Notes: generated by a model from the letters alone, not told the origin. A DNA stretch of 64,000 nucleotides from Rusavskia elegans (GCA_011316305.1 SAUG01000029.1:372001-436000), one strand, 5' to 3'. Counted from the first letter of the stretch, positions 25,081 through 37,600 are shown. A program made the numbers and translations.

Positions 25081-25610
25081 AGAGGTAGATTTTATATTTC
25101 TAAGTATATTATCGCCTTTTTATCTAACTATATCCTTCCATATTTTTTTCTAGTCGCTAACTATATATTAGATGTTTTTTCTAACTTCGCTGCCTATATT
25201 AAATTTATAATAGATTCGTAGATTAATCCCGATCGTAAAGTAGTATATACCTTTGATTACCTTAATATTTTAAATACTTTAAGTAAAATCATAAGCTCCG
25301 ATAAGCTTATAGTTATAATTGAAGATTTAATACGAGTATATTAAAAGCTTAAACGGATCAAAGCAGATAGTATCGAGCTTCTAGGCCTAGATAGAAGTAA
25401 GATATAGGATTAGGTTAATAAACCGTCTACTTTTCGCTGTCGCCTGGAATATAAAGCTCGATAGCGTTACGATAACTCTAACGATACTAATAATTATTAA
25501 TATAAGTAAAATAATATTATCGAACGATAATAGGTTAATATTAGATAGAGCTAGCGAAAATAATATTACCAATATTAGATAGAAAATTAGCCGTTAGAAT
25601 ATTATATTAT
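25081..25610 (+). pseudogene. Gag-like decayed frame
   Basis: The + strand frame has long open runs, for example INPDRKVVYTFDYLNILNTL followed by a Leu/Ile/Lys-rich helix-like part, then Asn/Arg-rich sequence near 25440-25560. Position after a leader-like segment and composition suggest a retroelement gag, but no zinc knuckle was seen. The open minus-strand stretch at 25387-25572 is its shadow. Confidence 0.35.
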
Positions 25611-26099
25611 CGTAGGGTAGTATATCTTTCTAGCTTTTTTCATTTATTCTATTTTACTACGCTAGTCGAGCTACTCTCTAGTACTTTAGTAGATTAATCT
25701 AGAATTTTATTATAGGACTATAGTATAGGATATTAGGATAACGGTCTGCTTCTATAGTTTAATTACTTTTTTTATAATAATCTATTTATTTTACGTCTAT
25801 AGTACTCTAAATACTTAATAGCTACCGTATATCTAGTTACTATTCTATAGCTTTAAAGTATTTTTATTAGCTTTATATAGTACCGGTATTATAGTAAAGC
25901 CCCTTTATTATATTAATACTAGAATTATATAAGAAACTCACGGTCTAAATAGCGAATATCTATATTAGAAATAATAGTCTATATACGACCCGTTATTTAA
26001 CTCGGCCTGTTAAATCTTTACTATAGTATCGTTAATATTATATAGCGCCTAACGCGAATATAACGCCCCGTGAACGTTATATTAGAAAACAAGCGGCGG
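25611..26099. other. Unrecognised sequence with one hairpin
   Basis: RIP-degraded, no domain seen. AATATAACG (26057-26065) pairs with CGTTATATT (26075-26083) around CCCCGTGAA, an unusually GC-rich loop. Confidence 0.4.
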
Positions 26100-26202
26100 C
26101 CTCTAAGGTATATAACTAAAATAAATGATATTCCCGAAACTATAGAATACTAGAATTATTTCTACGCCTATAATAAAAAAGGCGTCTTTATTATTAAATA
26201 TT
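26100..26202 (+). pseudogene. Copia integrase fragment
   Basis: About 100 bp nearly identical to the integrase region of copia B (around 9265-9200, minus) and to copia A near 3955-4010. It includes the block encoding YFYAYNKKGVFIIKY. It ends at 26202, where SINE S1 was inserted. Confidence 0.75.
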
Positions 26203-26482
26203 GGCCTAGATAGCGCAATAGTAAAGCTGTATAACCTGGCGGCCTAACGGATCTAGCGCTCGATCTCGGAGTTAGTAGAATTAGATCCGGCGGGTCGGGA
26301 GTTCGAATCCTTCGAAGGCTAACCTAATATTTAAGTTTTTTCTAATTAACTAAATCGATTTTTATATAGAGTTTATATAGAGATTATATAAATGGATTAT
26401 TTAAAAGATTATTTCGGCCTAGCCGTTTCTAATTAAAGTAAATTAAATTAATTAAAGTTAAATAGATTACGGTTTCCCTCTA

Positions 26483-28821
26483 GCCGACGGTCAAGACCCC
26501 TAAGCTCGCTAGGCTCGTTTAGAGGGCCTCGGTTTAACGGATCAATCAGTTTAATAGATATAAAAAGGGATATTATTACGCGTATTATTATAATATATCC
26601 AGAACTACTCTAATTCTAGATATTTTTAAATCGGATTAAAGCCCTGGTTTAGCGCTTTATATTATTAATATAATACGAAGTAATTAGGTTAAAGGTAGTT
26701 ATATTATTCGTAGGTAGAGTTATCGGATCTCGGGTATAATTATAATATAAATATCTTCTAAATACTTCTAAATAATAACTATATGAAATACGTATTTAAA
26801 AACTATAGATTCTAAAGCCTAATAAATAGTTTATACTTTAGCCTTTTTAGCTAATAATAATATTAGGGCGTTAAAATCCTATACCTTCTAGGGAAGCTCG
26901 AATAGATAGCGGCGCCTTAAAGTTTTAATATCGTTTTCCTCCTCCGAAACCTCCTCTATCGCCTTCCTTTCCTCCTATTTATTCGCTAATCGTTCTACCT
27001 CGGCGTTATAATCTACTATTTTTTAAATAATCTTTTCTAAATACTTATATTTATTTTCTTTCTTTAAAGTAAATTTAGCTGCTTTTTTTTTATTTACTAC
27101 CTCCGCTTTCTTTATCTGTTCCGAATATATTTTCCTATATTCCTTCCGCTCGATAACTCTATATATAGATATTCTAAAGCTTCTAAGATTAGCTTATATC
27201 TTTCGCTTAGCTATTTTTTCTAATACCTAATTAAGATCGCAAGTATATAGCTCTAATATAAGCTAATCCCGCTTAGTAGCTTTAAAAAGTCTGGTTATAT
27301 ATATAGGATTAATAACGTAGAAGCCGTTAATCTCTTCCTAGATTTAATTAAAGAACTTAAAAGCCCTCTTTATTATATTAAGTCTTTACGGAGTACGATT
27401 AAGACTTTCGAAATTAGTAGAGAGAGGTATAATTAGCCGAGCTACTATAGTTACTTTAGCGAATAGATCTTTAATTTATATAGTTTATAAAAGCGCTAGT
27501 ATAACTTTAGGGTTAAAAGAATAGATACTAGTACGGCGCTATAAGTTCTTAAGCGTACTTTTAACGAACGTCTTATTACAGAAACCTTATAGAACTATAA
27601 AGAATTCTAGGCGGGTAAATTTACCGTTATTATTATAAATTACCTTTTTAATAGTAGTACCGTAATTTATTTTATATAGCTAGAAGACTCCTATATCTAA
27701 TAGCTGCGTAAGATATATAGAATAGATAGGTAATTTAAATAGCTTAATATTATACTCGTCGGCTAAAATAAAAAGCTCTAGAGTAATATAGGAGCTAAAA
27801 CTATTAATAATAAATAGCTAGTATTTACCGACTCTTTTTTTTTCCGTATTTTTAATAAAATAGTATAGCTAATCTAGTATAAGGTTATCGTTACTATATT
27901 CTATAGTTTAATATCTAAAGAGTACGCCGTTATTAAGGTTATTTTCTATACCTAATTTATATATAATATACTAGGCCTTTAGAATAATTAGAGAAGGAAT
28001 AGTCTTGCCGGTAGTACTAGAAAAAGAGGTTAGAATAAGGCCTAAATCGTAGAAAAACTACTAACCTAATTACTTCTACCGAGGTATAGTAGTCGCGATT
28101 ATATAGATCGGCGATAATATTCGTTTTCCTTTTATTTCTATCGAATATAACGGAACGTATATAGCTAATTTAAAAGCTAGTCTTATCTATATTCTATATA
28201 TTATCGGGTACGATAATATATTTCTAAATCTTCATTTAAAGCTTACTAAAATACTTTTTTAATACTTTAATATAGTTAGTATCCTTTCTATTAATTTTAA
28301 AGGGGCGTTAGATAGTCGGGTAAAGCTCTAGATAACGCTTTATAAATCATATAAACTAGTAATTACCGACGGGAAGAACTAGCTAGTTATTACGATATAG
28401 GATATAATTAGCGGCGCCTTCGACAAGCTAGAGATTTAGTAACTAGTTAATATTATCGAGGCGCTTAATATAATATATTAGAGTACTTAGTTAAGTATCG
28501 GTTAGGCGTTCGTTAGTAGAATTCCTTATAGATTTAGAGTTATTTCCGGCGAAATATTACTATAGAATTTTAGCTTTAATATTATAATAGCGGGCGTATT
28601 TAGCGGTATCGTCGAATTTATTATTATAGAAGGCTTTATTTAACTGCCTTTTCGTAATATCTTTCTAACGCGTAGTAGGCCTTAGTAGCTTTAGATATAA
28701 TATTATAGAGGTTTAAAATCAGGAGGTATAATTATAAAGAAAAGGTCCTTTAAGCTAATTGGTCCGTTGAGCCGAGGCCTTCTAAGCGAGCCCAGCGAGC
28801 TTAGAGGTCTTGACCGTCGGC
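26483..28821 (-). mobile_element. Fot1/pogo-type DNA transposon, 2339 bp, inside SINE S1
   Basis: 67-bp terminal inverted repeats (26483-26549 and 28755-28821) start GCCGACGGTCAAGACC and differ by eight transitions and no indels. Both flanks are TA (26481-26482 and 28822-28823), and SINE copy S2 shows the empty target with one TA. TA duplication, long repeats and a CENP-B/DDE-like transposase place it in the Fot1/pogo group of Tc1/mariner. Confidence 0.93.
26790..28710 (-). pseudogene. Fot1/pogo transposase (RIP-ruined)
   Basis: Read on the minus strand. An N-terminal helix-turn-helix part lies near 28650-28450 (ITKRQLNKAFYNNKFDDTAK, then TNERLTDT.LSTLIYYIKRL). The DDE core begins with N-I-D-K-T-S-F (from N-M-D-E-T-G-F) near 28165. 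A second Asp region reads IINSF.SY-like near 27810, and the third is LLDIGVF near 27690. A charged C-terminal tail (KKAEVVNKKKAAKFTLKKEN) near 27110-27050 looks coiled-coil. About 640 codons, a normal Fot1-class length. It cuts and pastes DNA at TA. Catalytic residues are partly mutated and stops are many. Confidence 0.85.
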
Positions 28822-28980
28822 TAGGTTTTAATCTAGATCTAACTTTTTCGGGAATCCTTAATTCGAGTTTTTAGTAAAATACCGTACTTAAGTACTAAAT
28901 AATCACGTAATCTGATCGAATTAGCGCCTCTAGTATTAAAATCGTAGAAGATTAAAATCAAAATACGAATAATTAAATTA

Positions 28981-29365
28981 GGCCTGGGTGGCGGTGTAGC
29001 AACGCTGCGTAACCTGGAGGCCTAACGGATCCGCGTTCTATTTCGGAATTAGAGGAGTTAATCCAACGGGGCGGGAGTTCGAGTCCCTCGAAGGCTAAGC
29101 TAATACTTGAATTTTTCTAATCGATTAAATCGATTTTTTTATAGAGTTTTATACGGGAATTATATAGAGAGATTATTTAGAGAATTTTTTCGACCTAGCC
29201 GTTTCTAATCGAAGTAAATTAAATTAATTAAAGTTAAATAGATTACGGTTTCCCTCTAGGTTTTAGTCTAGATCTAGCTTTTTCGAGAATCTTTAATTCG
29301 AGTTTTCGGTAAAATATTTAAGTACTAAATAACTACGTAATCTGATCGAATAAACGTCTTTAACG
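28981..29365 (+). mobile_element. SINE S2
   Basis: Begins GGCCTGGGTGGCG directly after the tail of S1. The box B copy reads GAGTTCGAGTCCC. The body matches S3 and S4 through GATTACGGTTTCCCTCTAG, the intact form of the Fot1 target in S1. Its tail is shortened and passes into a MITE-like segment at about 29366. Confidence 0.85.
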
Positions 29366-29742
29366 TTGAATTCGCAGGGTTTCGAACTTAGATTAGTTAA
29401 TCCGACCCGATTCGAATTAGATCGGGTTTTTCTATAGTTTAACCCGATTTAAACCCGGGTCGGGGTCGGATATCTAGATTCGATTTACTAAAACACTAAA
29501 ATTTTTTATAAAAGTATAACTCTAGTATTAAAGTATAATTCTTTTTATATATTATATTATCTATAAATCTCTATCTTTTTCTAACGATATATCAAAGATT
29601 TAAGATATTTTTAATATTAATATATCCTAATATTAACGTATACTATTTATTATTATCTATTAAATTGTTAATACTATTTATATTATTATTTAGTACCTAT
29701 ATATTTATATTACATTTTTATAATTAAATATTTAAATATAAT
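29366..29742. repeat. Fragment of the GACTGGCC MITE family
   Basis: GGGTTTCGAAC followed by alternating CCCGAC/GGGTCGG blocks resembles the left half of the elements at 40261 and 63490, without the terminal GACTGGCCGTC. From about 29480 it becomes plain AT-rich sequence. No right end was found. Confidence 0.5.
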
Positions 29743-29759
29743 ATAAAATATCTAATATA
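29743..29759. repeat. 17-bp target duplication of SINE S3, left
   Basis: ATAAAATATCTAATATA, repeated exactly at 30161-30177. This length is typical of LINE-machinery retroposition. Confidence 0.95.
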
Positions 29760-30160
29760 TATGATTTAATCATTCGGAATTTTGATTGTCTTTTACGAAT
29801 TAGTACTAGAAATACTAATCGATCAGATTACGTAATTATTTAGACTCGAATCTTTACCGAAAACTTAATTAAAGACTCCCGAAGGAGTTAGATCTGGACT
29901 AAAATCCAAAGGGAAACCGTAATCTATTTAACCTTATTATTAACTCAATTGAATTCGATCGATCGGGCTAGGCCGAGACGATCCACTATATAAAGACTTT
30001 ATAAAAATCGACTTGGTCGATAGAAAAAACTCAAGTATTGAGATTGGCTTTCGAGAGATTCGAACCCCCGACCCGCTAGATTAACTCCGCTAACTCCGAG
30101 ATGGAACGCGGATCCGTTGGGCCTCCAGGCAACGCAGTCTGCCACTGCGCCACCCAGATC
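29760..30160 (-). mobile_element. SINE S3, best preserved copy, 401 bp
   Basis: On the minus strand it starts GATCTGGGTGGCGCAGTGG, giving a box A (TGGCGCAGTGG) that matches the pol III consensus. Box B (GGTTCGAATC) lies about 75-80 bases further on. An unrelated body of about 280 bp follows, ending AATTCCGAATGATTAAATC. Perfect 17-bp target duplications surround it. It has no coding capacity and would depend on a LINE partner not visible here. Confidence 0.95.
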
Positions 30161-30177
30161 ATAAAATATCTAATATA
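30161..30177. repeat. 17-bp target duplication of SINE S3, right
   Basis: An exact copy of 29743-29759. Confidence 0.95.
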
Positions 30178-32019
30178 AATATTAATCCTCGTCTTTTTAT
30201 TTTCTAGACCGATACGTCTAGCGAAGGTCTTTCTACTAGGTTCCTATAAAGTAATATCTATCCTAGTTAATCTATAAACCAGCTTTCAAGCCGATCTATA
30301 ACCAGAATTCTAGTTAAATTAAATTATTTATATAGAAAAGAATAATAGATTATTAAAGATATAGTAGATAAAATTCGAGCCGACTCTCTAAAACTAGTAT
30401 TTCGGGATAATAATAAGTTATCTTAATAGGATATAGATTACTATTAAGATTTCTAATAATAGTAATCTAGTATTTCTATTACTATAGATATTAAAGATAG
30501 ATAGAATTCGAAAGAAAATAATTAATCTTTTATAGATAAAAAAGGCTTTAATATAAAAATAGTCGTTCTAATAGAATAAATTCTACTAGGTAGCTTTAAT
30601 AATAGATAGCCTATCTAAAATTATATATAAATATTATTCTAAAGTTTCTAACTATCTTGTAGCTTCTAGTTCTTTAAATATATCTACTATAAAGAAATAT
30701 CTTTCGACTAATAGTTACTACGGATCTAAACGACGTAATTTATAGTCTATTATTTAAGTAATACTTTTCCGCGTAAGTAGTAAATAGTAGTAAAAAGAAG
30801 TAATATGAAGCTTATTTATTTAATAATAGAAGAAGAGCTACATTAAGCTATATTCTATTTTCGACTAAAATACCTAGAATAAATATCTATATAAGACTTT
30901 CTTAGATCTAAATCTACTAGTCCGGACTATCGAAAATGAAAATCTTAGAAAATTACTATAAATACTTGATCTGGATATATAGCTATTTAAACGTATATAA
31001 TTTATAATAATAATCTTTAATAAATATAAAACTGTCCGCGATAAACTTAAATCTAATTTAAAAACTATAGAATATATTTTATTTATATTAGATATCTAGT
31101 CTAGTCTATTGAAAATACTCGTATACTAGATTAATATATAGTTGTAATTTTAGAAACGTCTATTTAGATTTATATCTTTGTCTATAAATTACTCCGGGTA
31201 TTTATAGTATTAAGAACTATTAATACTTTTAGAGTTTTTCTAGTTTAAATAGCCGATAATACTAGCTCTAATTCTACGTTAAAAAAAGAGCTTAAAAAAG
31301 CTCTTAGTCGACTTAATAGTTAAGAGAATCGACGATGAAACTCGCTACTTTACCAAGTTTATATAGTTAATCTAGTAGCCTAGGATTTTATAAAAGCTAT
31401 TAGATTAAAAATATTAGATAATAACTTTATCTATTAGCTAGATAATAAATAAAAATAACTATTAGTAACGGCCTATTAAACGTTATAAAAAAGGTAATAT
31501 ATATAAGTAATATAAATTAAATAATTCTTATATTAATAGTATTTTTAGACTCGCGCTGTTATAGTCTATTCCGATACCTTCCCTTAATATAAACTTCTCT
31601 TTAAAAACCTTTAAAATAAGGCCGACTATAATTCCTGCGCTAGAAACCTTATTTAAAGTGTTTATATCCGATAGAATTCGATTTATTTTATAATTTATAG
31701 GATATATCTACCTCGCTAAACTATTAACAAATTCCTTAAAAAGAATTTGCGAGACCTATAAATATAAAAGATTATTTTTAATATAGATAAATAGTACTCT
31801 TCTCTCTTTATAGGTAGTATACTATAGCCGTTCTTTAAAATTACTTTAATAATTTCGCGTACTACCGATATTAGAGTTTATCTAATATACCGACTTTATA
31901 ATATATACTATAAATATTTTAATAAAGTATAGGAAGTTATAAAAGATTTAAATTATCTTTAAAAGGCGATAGTACTAATAGCTTATAAAAAGGCTTTTAG
32001 TAATTTTACTAAGTATTAA
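30178..32019. pseudogene. Unrecognised decayed coding sequence beside repeat R
   Basis: Both strands have semi-open frames. On the + strand 30390-30560 reads LKLVFRDNNKLS and continues Gln/Ser-rich. On the minus strand 31780-31550 is almost free of stops (one in about 75 codons, with NTLNKVSSAGIIVGLILKVF). I cannot decide the strand or name a family. The sequence differs from that next to the other R copy. Confidence 0.3.
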
Positions 32020-32300
32020 ATATAGTATTGGAATTCGAACGAGAAAAGTTTTAGTATCTCCGATTTCTTAGAAAAAAAAATCCGTATTTAAAAAAAGCTT
32101 ATCGCTTTCGATCCGGACTAGCTCCGCCCGATTTAGTCTAGCGCAGGAGACTATTATAGAGGTTAGAAGCGATACGGGTAGCTATTTAAAAACTATAGTA
32201 ATATAACCGAATATTAAAACTCGATTTTTAGTAGTAGATTCTTCTATATAAAATAACTTTTACGCTAATAAATATAAATAGCTATTCTTTAATTCTATTT

Positions 32301-32314
32301 AAAGTACTTATTTA
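32301..32314. repeat. Target duplication of SINE S4, left
   Basis: AAAGTACTTATTTA, repeated at 32730-32743 with one C/T difference. Confidence 0.85.
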
Positions 32315-32729
32315 TATGCGATTAATTATTCGGATTTTTGATTGTCTTTTACGAATTAGTACTAGAGATACTAATCGATCAGATTACGCAATTATTTGAA
32401 CTCGAATCTTTACCGAAAACTTAATTAAAGACTCCCGAAGGAACTAGATCTAGACTGAAACCCAGAGGGAAACCGTAATCTATTTAACCTTAATTAACTT
32501 AATTTAATTCGATCGATCGGGCTAGGCCGAGACGATCTACTATATAATCTTTCTATATTTTTAAACTCTGTAAAAATCGACTAGAGTCGATAGAAAAAAC
32601 CTAAATATTAGGTTGGCCTTCTAGGGATTCGAACCTTCGACCCGTCGGATTAACTCCGTTAACTCCGAAGAGCGCTGGATCCGCCGGGCCTCCAGGTCAC
32701 GCAGCGTTGCCACTGCGCCACCTAGGCCT
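32315..32729 (-). mobile_element. SINE S4, 415 bp
   Basis: On the minus strand it starts AGGCCTAGGTGGCGCAGTGG, has box B GGTTCGAATCC, and ends with the family tail near GATTGTC...CGCATA. It is flanked by 14-bp duplications. The unoccupied site exists at 21247-21260. Confidence 0.92.
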
Positions 32730-32838
32730 AAAGTATTTATTTAGTAATATAAAATAATCTATTTTATATATAAATCTAATTAGTAGACGTTAAAAATTTT
32801 GGTCTATAAAACTATATTACGACCGTATAGGCCTAGAT

Positions 32839-33014
32839 TGTTGAAATCATATGTGTGGAATATCAAGCTTGATTCACTAAAATGGGCTTTCGCCTGAGCT
32901 AAATATATAAAAAGAAGGTAGCAGGGCCTTGGCGCCGAAAGCTACTAGGCCTGATCGATACTAGTACCTTTGGCGCCTTAGTATAGCTATTATATATAAT
33001 ACGTACTTCTAATA
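32839..33014 (-). repeat. 3' LTR of copia C
   Basis: A 176-bp LTR starting TGTTGAAATCATATG and ending ACTTCTAATA. It keeps several TG and CA dinucleotides at its left end and is one of the better preserved LTR copies here. Confidence 0.93.
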
Positions 33015-33325
33015 CTCCTATACGAATAATATACTATATATATACTAAAAGTAAAAATTAAATAGACTCGCTATATACTCGCTAAAAAATCTATAGAAAA
33101 AAGAGTTTATATATAATACGAGGATAAAGTTTAAAGAATTTCTATAGCGGATATATATTACGAGGAAGCTAAAATAAAAGAATAAGTCTCCTATAGTAGA
33201 TCTAAAATATAAAAATTAAAGTCTAGATAAAAGAGAATAGAGTTCCTATAGTTCCTATAGTATTCTAAACCTTCTATAGTAGTAGTATACCTAGTAGAAT
33301 ACTAGTATAGATACTAGTTTATAAT

Positions 33326-34522
33326 ATAAATCTATTTAAAATATTTAAAACGGATATTACCTAATTTAAAGGATATATCTAGGGCCTCGGCGATTAAAAG
33401 TACCTATTTAATAGTAAGTTATAGGTACTAGTAGTCGTTATTATCGCCGCTAAGGTACTATAGGGTATAGATATTATATTTCTTTTTAATTTATTTAAAA
33501 AGCGTATATTAAGCGCCTATTAGGATATTATAAGCTTTTATCGATATATCGAAAGTTATATCGCCTAGGTAGTCCTAGATATAGAGGTATTTACTATAGC
33601 TTCGAGGATTAATATAAGTTTTCGGATTATTAATAATTATAGCGCCTTAATAGTACTATTCCTAGAGTTTCTATAGGATTCTATAATTAATTTAGTAGTA
33701 TAGCTAGGTAGCGAAGACCCTAATACGTATTTATATATTATTATTATCTAGCTATAGGCGGCTAAAGATATTATAATCCCGAAAGCTATTAATATTATTT
33801 TTTATTTAATAGCGTTTAGATTCGAGGTTTAGGTAGGATAGTATTCGAGGATAGAAGTAGGGCAGATTATCGTTATAATTTATAAAGGCGATATAGATTC
33901 GAAAGTTATTAAATAGCTTATTAAAAACTTCGATATATATATATAGGTCGAGTTCTCTAGAGATATAGATAGTAAAGTTAAATCTTTAAAGACTATTTAA
34001 GTCTATAATAGCTATAAATAGTATTAAATAGAAGTATAGAGTATAATAAATTAAATAGTATAATTTATATATTAGACAGTATAGAATTAATAAAGATATA
34101 TTCGAAAAATATAGTAATAGTAGATAGCAGGCGAAAATATATAGTAGGTAGCTAGCGGCTAGGGCGCTAACTATAGTATACCCGCGCTAGCTCCGAAAGG
34201 CCTTATATAGTATCTAGTTAACTACTAAGTAGCTAGAATACCTTAACTAGTATTAAAATTAGTTAATATATTAGGTTTAATATAGAATTTAGTAGGATTT
34301 AGACTAAAGGTATACTTTTAACGTTTTACTATTAAAATAGAAGAACGAATCCGGGTATAAATAACTATATATAGATTTCGATCGAATAAACTATCGGAAA
34401 GTATATAAGAGGTATAGTAATTTAAAAACGATATAAATATTATATAGATAGGCCTATAGAGCCTAGAATTATTTAGGGATTTAACTACCTTCTATAGTAT
34501 ATATTATATTATCCGAAAATAA
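33326..34522 (+). pseudogene. Antisense accessory frame of copia C, 399 codons, unknown function
   Basis: The counterpart of 5401-6597, from ATA (NLFKIFKTDI) to the shared TAA, exactly 1197 nt. It carries the same blocks as B, including VLDIEVFTIASRINISFRII and QLGSEDP. Stops are nearly all TAG/TAA at Gln or Trp-type positions, and many differences from B are silent or conservative. It converges with pol, which stops near 34637. Confidence 0.5.
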
Positions 34523-34636
34523 TACTTATAGGTATATAGTAATCGGTATTACCCCGGAATTAATTATATTCTAGGGGAGATTATTATTAGAAAGATCCTT
34601 ATAATTTAGACGGATTATCGCTATTATTACTTAAAG

Positions 34637-37600
34637 TTTAGAGCGTTTTCGGGTCTTTAAACCTAAATACTATATCGAAAGCCTCAAATTTACTTTTATC
34701 TAGGGCTTTAGTAAGCCTATTAGTAACTATTTACTCTATTAGAATATACTAAAGGTTAATAATTTTATTAATAATTTTCTCCTATAGAAATTTAATATAG
34801 ATATTAATATATTTAGTATAGCTATAGAACTAAAGGTTTTTAGTAAAGATAATAACGCTTTAATTATCGCTATAGAGGGTTACTATATCTAGGGTAGTAT
34901 TTAAATCCTATTTATCGATAAATAGCTAACTTAGGATATAATTTAACTAAATAGCCTTTTTAGTAGCTCTAGTCTTCCTATCTAATTCTACTTCGGTAGT
35001 TAATATAGCTCTAGTAGTTTACTATTTAGATAGCTAGCTAATAGTACCGGATCTAATATCGAAGATATATCTAGAAATAGAATAATAGGTTTTATAGTTA
35101 TCTACCTAATCGGCGTCGGTATACTTCTAAAACTTCTATAGATCGCTTCTATAAATAAAAATAAAATAAGTCGTTCTACGTAGGTATTTAAAAATTCTAG
35201 TAACGGCGTTCTAGTAGTAGCTTATAGAGTTAGATAAATATCGGCTAATAATAGAAATAGCGAAAATAATATTAGAATAGGTTCTAAATATAATATATAT
35301 TAAAAAGCCGATAGCGCTCTAATATTTATATTTTATTAGTAGAAAGTAGTTCTAATTAGCGGAAATAGTTTCTAAATAAAAGCCGGAATCTATAGAAGTA
35401 GAAATATTATTTTTATAGATAGTAAAGCTATAATCTTTTAGAATTTATTTAATATAAATAGTTTAGTTTAACTAAATAGTATAGAATTCCCGGTTCTTAA
35501 TAATCTTTATATCGAGGTAGAAGTTAATAGAGCCTAGATTTAATATTTAAAAACGTTTATTTAGATATACCTTAATATTATTAAGGTTCTAATAACTAGC
35601 GCTATATAGAAAGATATTATTAATATAAATACCGATAATAATTATACTATTATAAAAAATACTATAATCGGACTTTAGAGATTTAAAACCGATAGTAGTA
35701 AAGAATTTAGTAAAGTAGCGGTACTAGACCCGAGGCGACTATTTAAGACTATAAAAGGCTTTTTAAAGTTTATATATTATATTAGAGTCGCTAATACTAG
35801 TAGAATATTATATATAGATAATCTTATCGATATAACTATAAAGAAAGGCTGTTTTAATATCTATTTAATCGAGTTCTAGGCCGTAGGCGATAGCTATAGC
35901 GAAAATAGCTTTATATAATATTAGCTTAATAATAGAAATAAAGGTTTTATTAAAATCGACGCCGGCTTCCTATTTAAAGCTATAAATAACCTAATAAGCT
36001 TTAAAATATATAATTTTACTATCGGCGTCTCTTTTAATCTTATATATCTATTTACTCCCTAGAAAATATCTTATAGAAGGTAGTAATATTTAAGTATATA
36101 GTATCTATATATTATTTAGTTCTAATAATACTAGTTCTTTTTCTATAGCTTTATACTATTCGTCGGTATAGAATAAATCTATAGCTTTCTTATATAACTA
36201 GGGTTCGGAAAGATCTAATATAGTACCTTATTTTATAGTACTAATAAATATATAGATATTTATAATTAGATCTAGCGAGGAATAATTATAATTATCTAGT
36301 ACCCGGAATTCAGGGTAGTTATATAGGACTTTAAGAAAGGATTAGGTAGTATAATCGGTCTATAGGTAAAGTATAATAGCCTAAAAATAGGGTAGTAATT
36401 TATTAGAATCTAATTCGGAGTTATTAATTTTAGTAATATAAGGTCTAGCGGATAGGTTAGCCGGTAAAGAAATTTAACTATAGATAAAAGGAATCCGATA
36501 AAATATTAGGGGAACTATTAGTTTAGATATTAAAAGGAAATTACTAGATTACGGTTATAACTTTTTAGGATTAGACCCTCTATTAGTATACTGCCGTTTC
36601 TGCAGGGGCTACTATTAAAGTTTATTTTTTAATTCTTTTAACTCCTATAGATCTAATAAATCTAGGTTTTAACCTATTATTTTAAATACTACGGAAAAGG
36701 CGCGAATAATCTTATTTTAATAGTTTAATAGTTTATAGATAATATTATTAAAATAACTAACTAAAGTATATTTATAGCTCCGATTATAGAACTTCCGAAT
36801 CTTTTTACTATATATTAGATACACTATAGAACCTAGAATATAGAATTAGCTTAAATCTAAAGGTTTATTATATTCCTTTTTATATAAGGTTATATCTAGT
36901 TTACTATTAGGTAACTAGAAGTATAGAAAAGTAGTAGTTTTAATAAATAGCGGCTAATATTTCTTACTAAAGCTACTATAAATTAATATAGGATAGGCTT
37001 TATATATTAGTATCTACCCGAAATACTCGGATATACTATTCTATTATAGATTATTAGGTACGGTAGACTCCTATTAGATACCTTTATTAATAAAGCTTTT
37101 AGATATAATATAGCTCCTAAATTCGTTATCGCTACGAAAATATTTAATAATAAAAACGCCTTTTTTATTATAGGTATAGAAGTAGTTCTAGTATTCTAGG
37201 GTTTCGGGAGCGTTTTTTAATTTAGTTATATAGATACTATACTTCTAGGTATTATTATCTAGAAAGGTAAAGATATATTAACTCCTATTATATATAACTA
37301 GAACCTTACCCTTTTAAATAGGACCTATATAATTAGTATAAATAAAGCCTATAAAGCCGTTACTAGGGCGGATATAGCCCCCGTAAAACTAATTATATTA
37401 TTTACTTAAAGTATAAATTTTATAGAAATCAGATTTAGATTTAGAGACCTTAAATAGGTTAATTTCTATAAATATATTTACTAATTTATATAAGTTCTAG
37501 TTACTAAAGTATCTAAGCCGGGTATACTAAATACTTTCTATTTCTACCGATATTTTAATATAGGCCTTTAAGGCTATATCGGGTATTAATAAAAATAAGG

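Larger units (their letters stand above)
26203..28980 (+). mobile_element. SINE S1, split by a Fot1 transposon
   Basis: The tRNA-like head (26203-26325) shows a mutated box A (TAGCGCAATAG) and an intact box B (GTTCGAATCC). The body follows to 26482, and after the inserted transposon it continues at 28822-28980 with the family tail. Compared with S3 the two parts join at TA. Insertion was into a copia integrase fragment. A target duplication cannot be checked because S2 abuts the tail. Confidence 0.85.
32020..32838 (-). repeat. Inverted repeat R, copy 2 (interrupted by SINE S4)
   Basis: The reverse complement of 21143-21556 plus a SINE. It ends at 32838, where the LTR of copia C begins. Confidence 0.8.

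Noticed and set aside
25387..25572. 61-codon minus-strand open frame
   Set aside because: It is a shadow of the gag-like + strand frame.
28981..29095. True tRNA genes at the box A/box B heads
   Set aside because: The box spacing and length do not fold as a tRNA, and the same heads recur with a common 280-bp body as SINE copies with target duplications.
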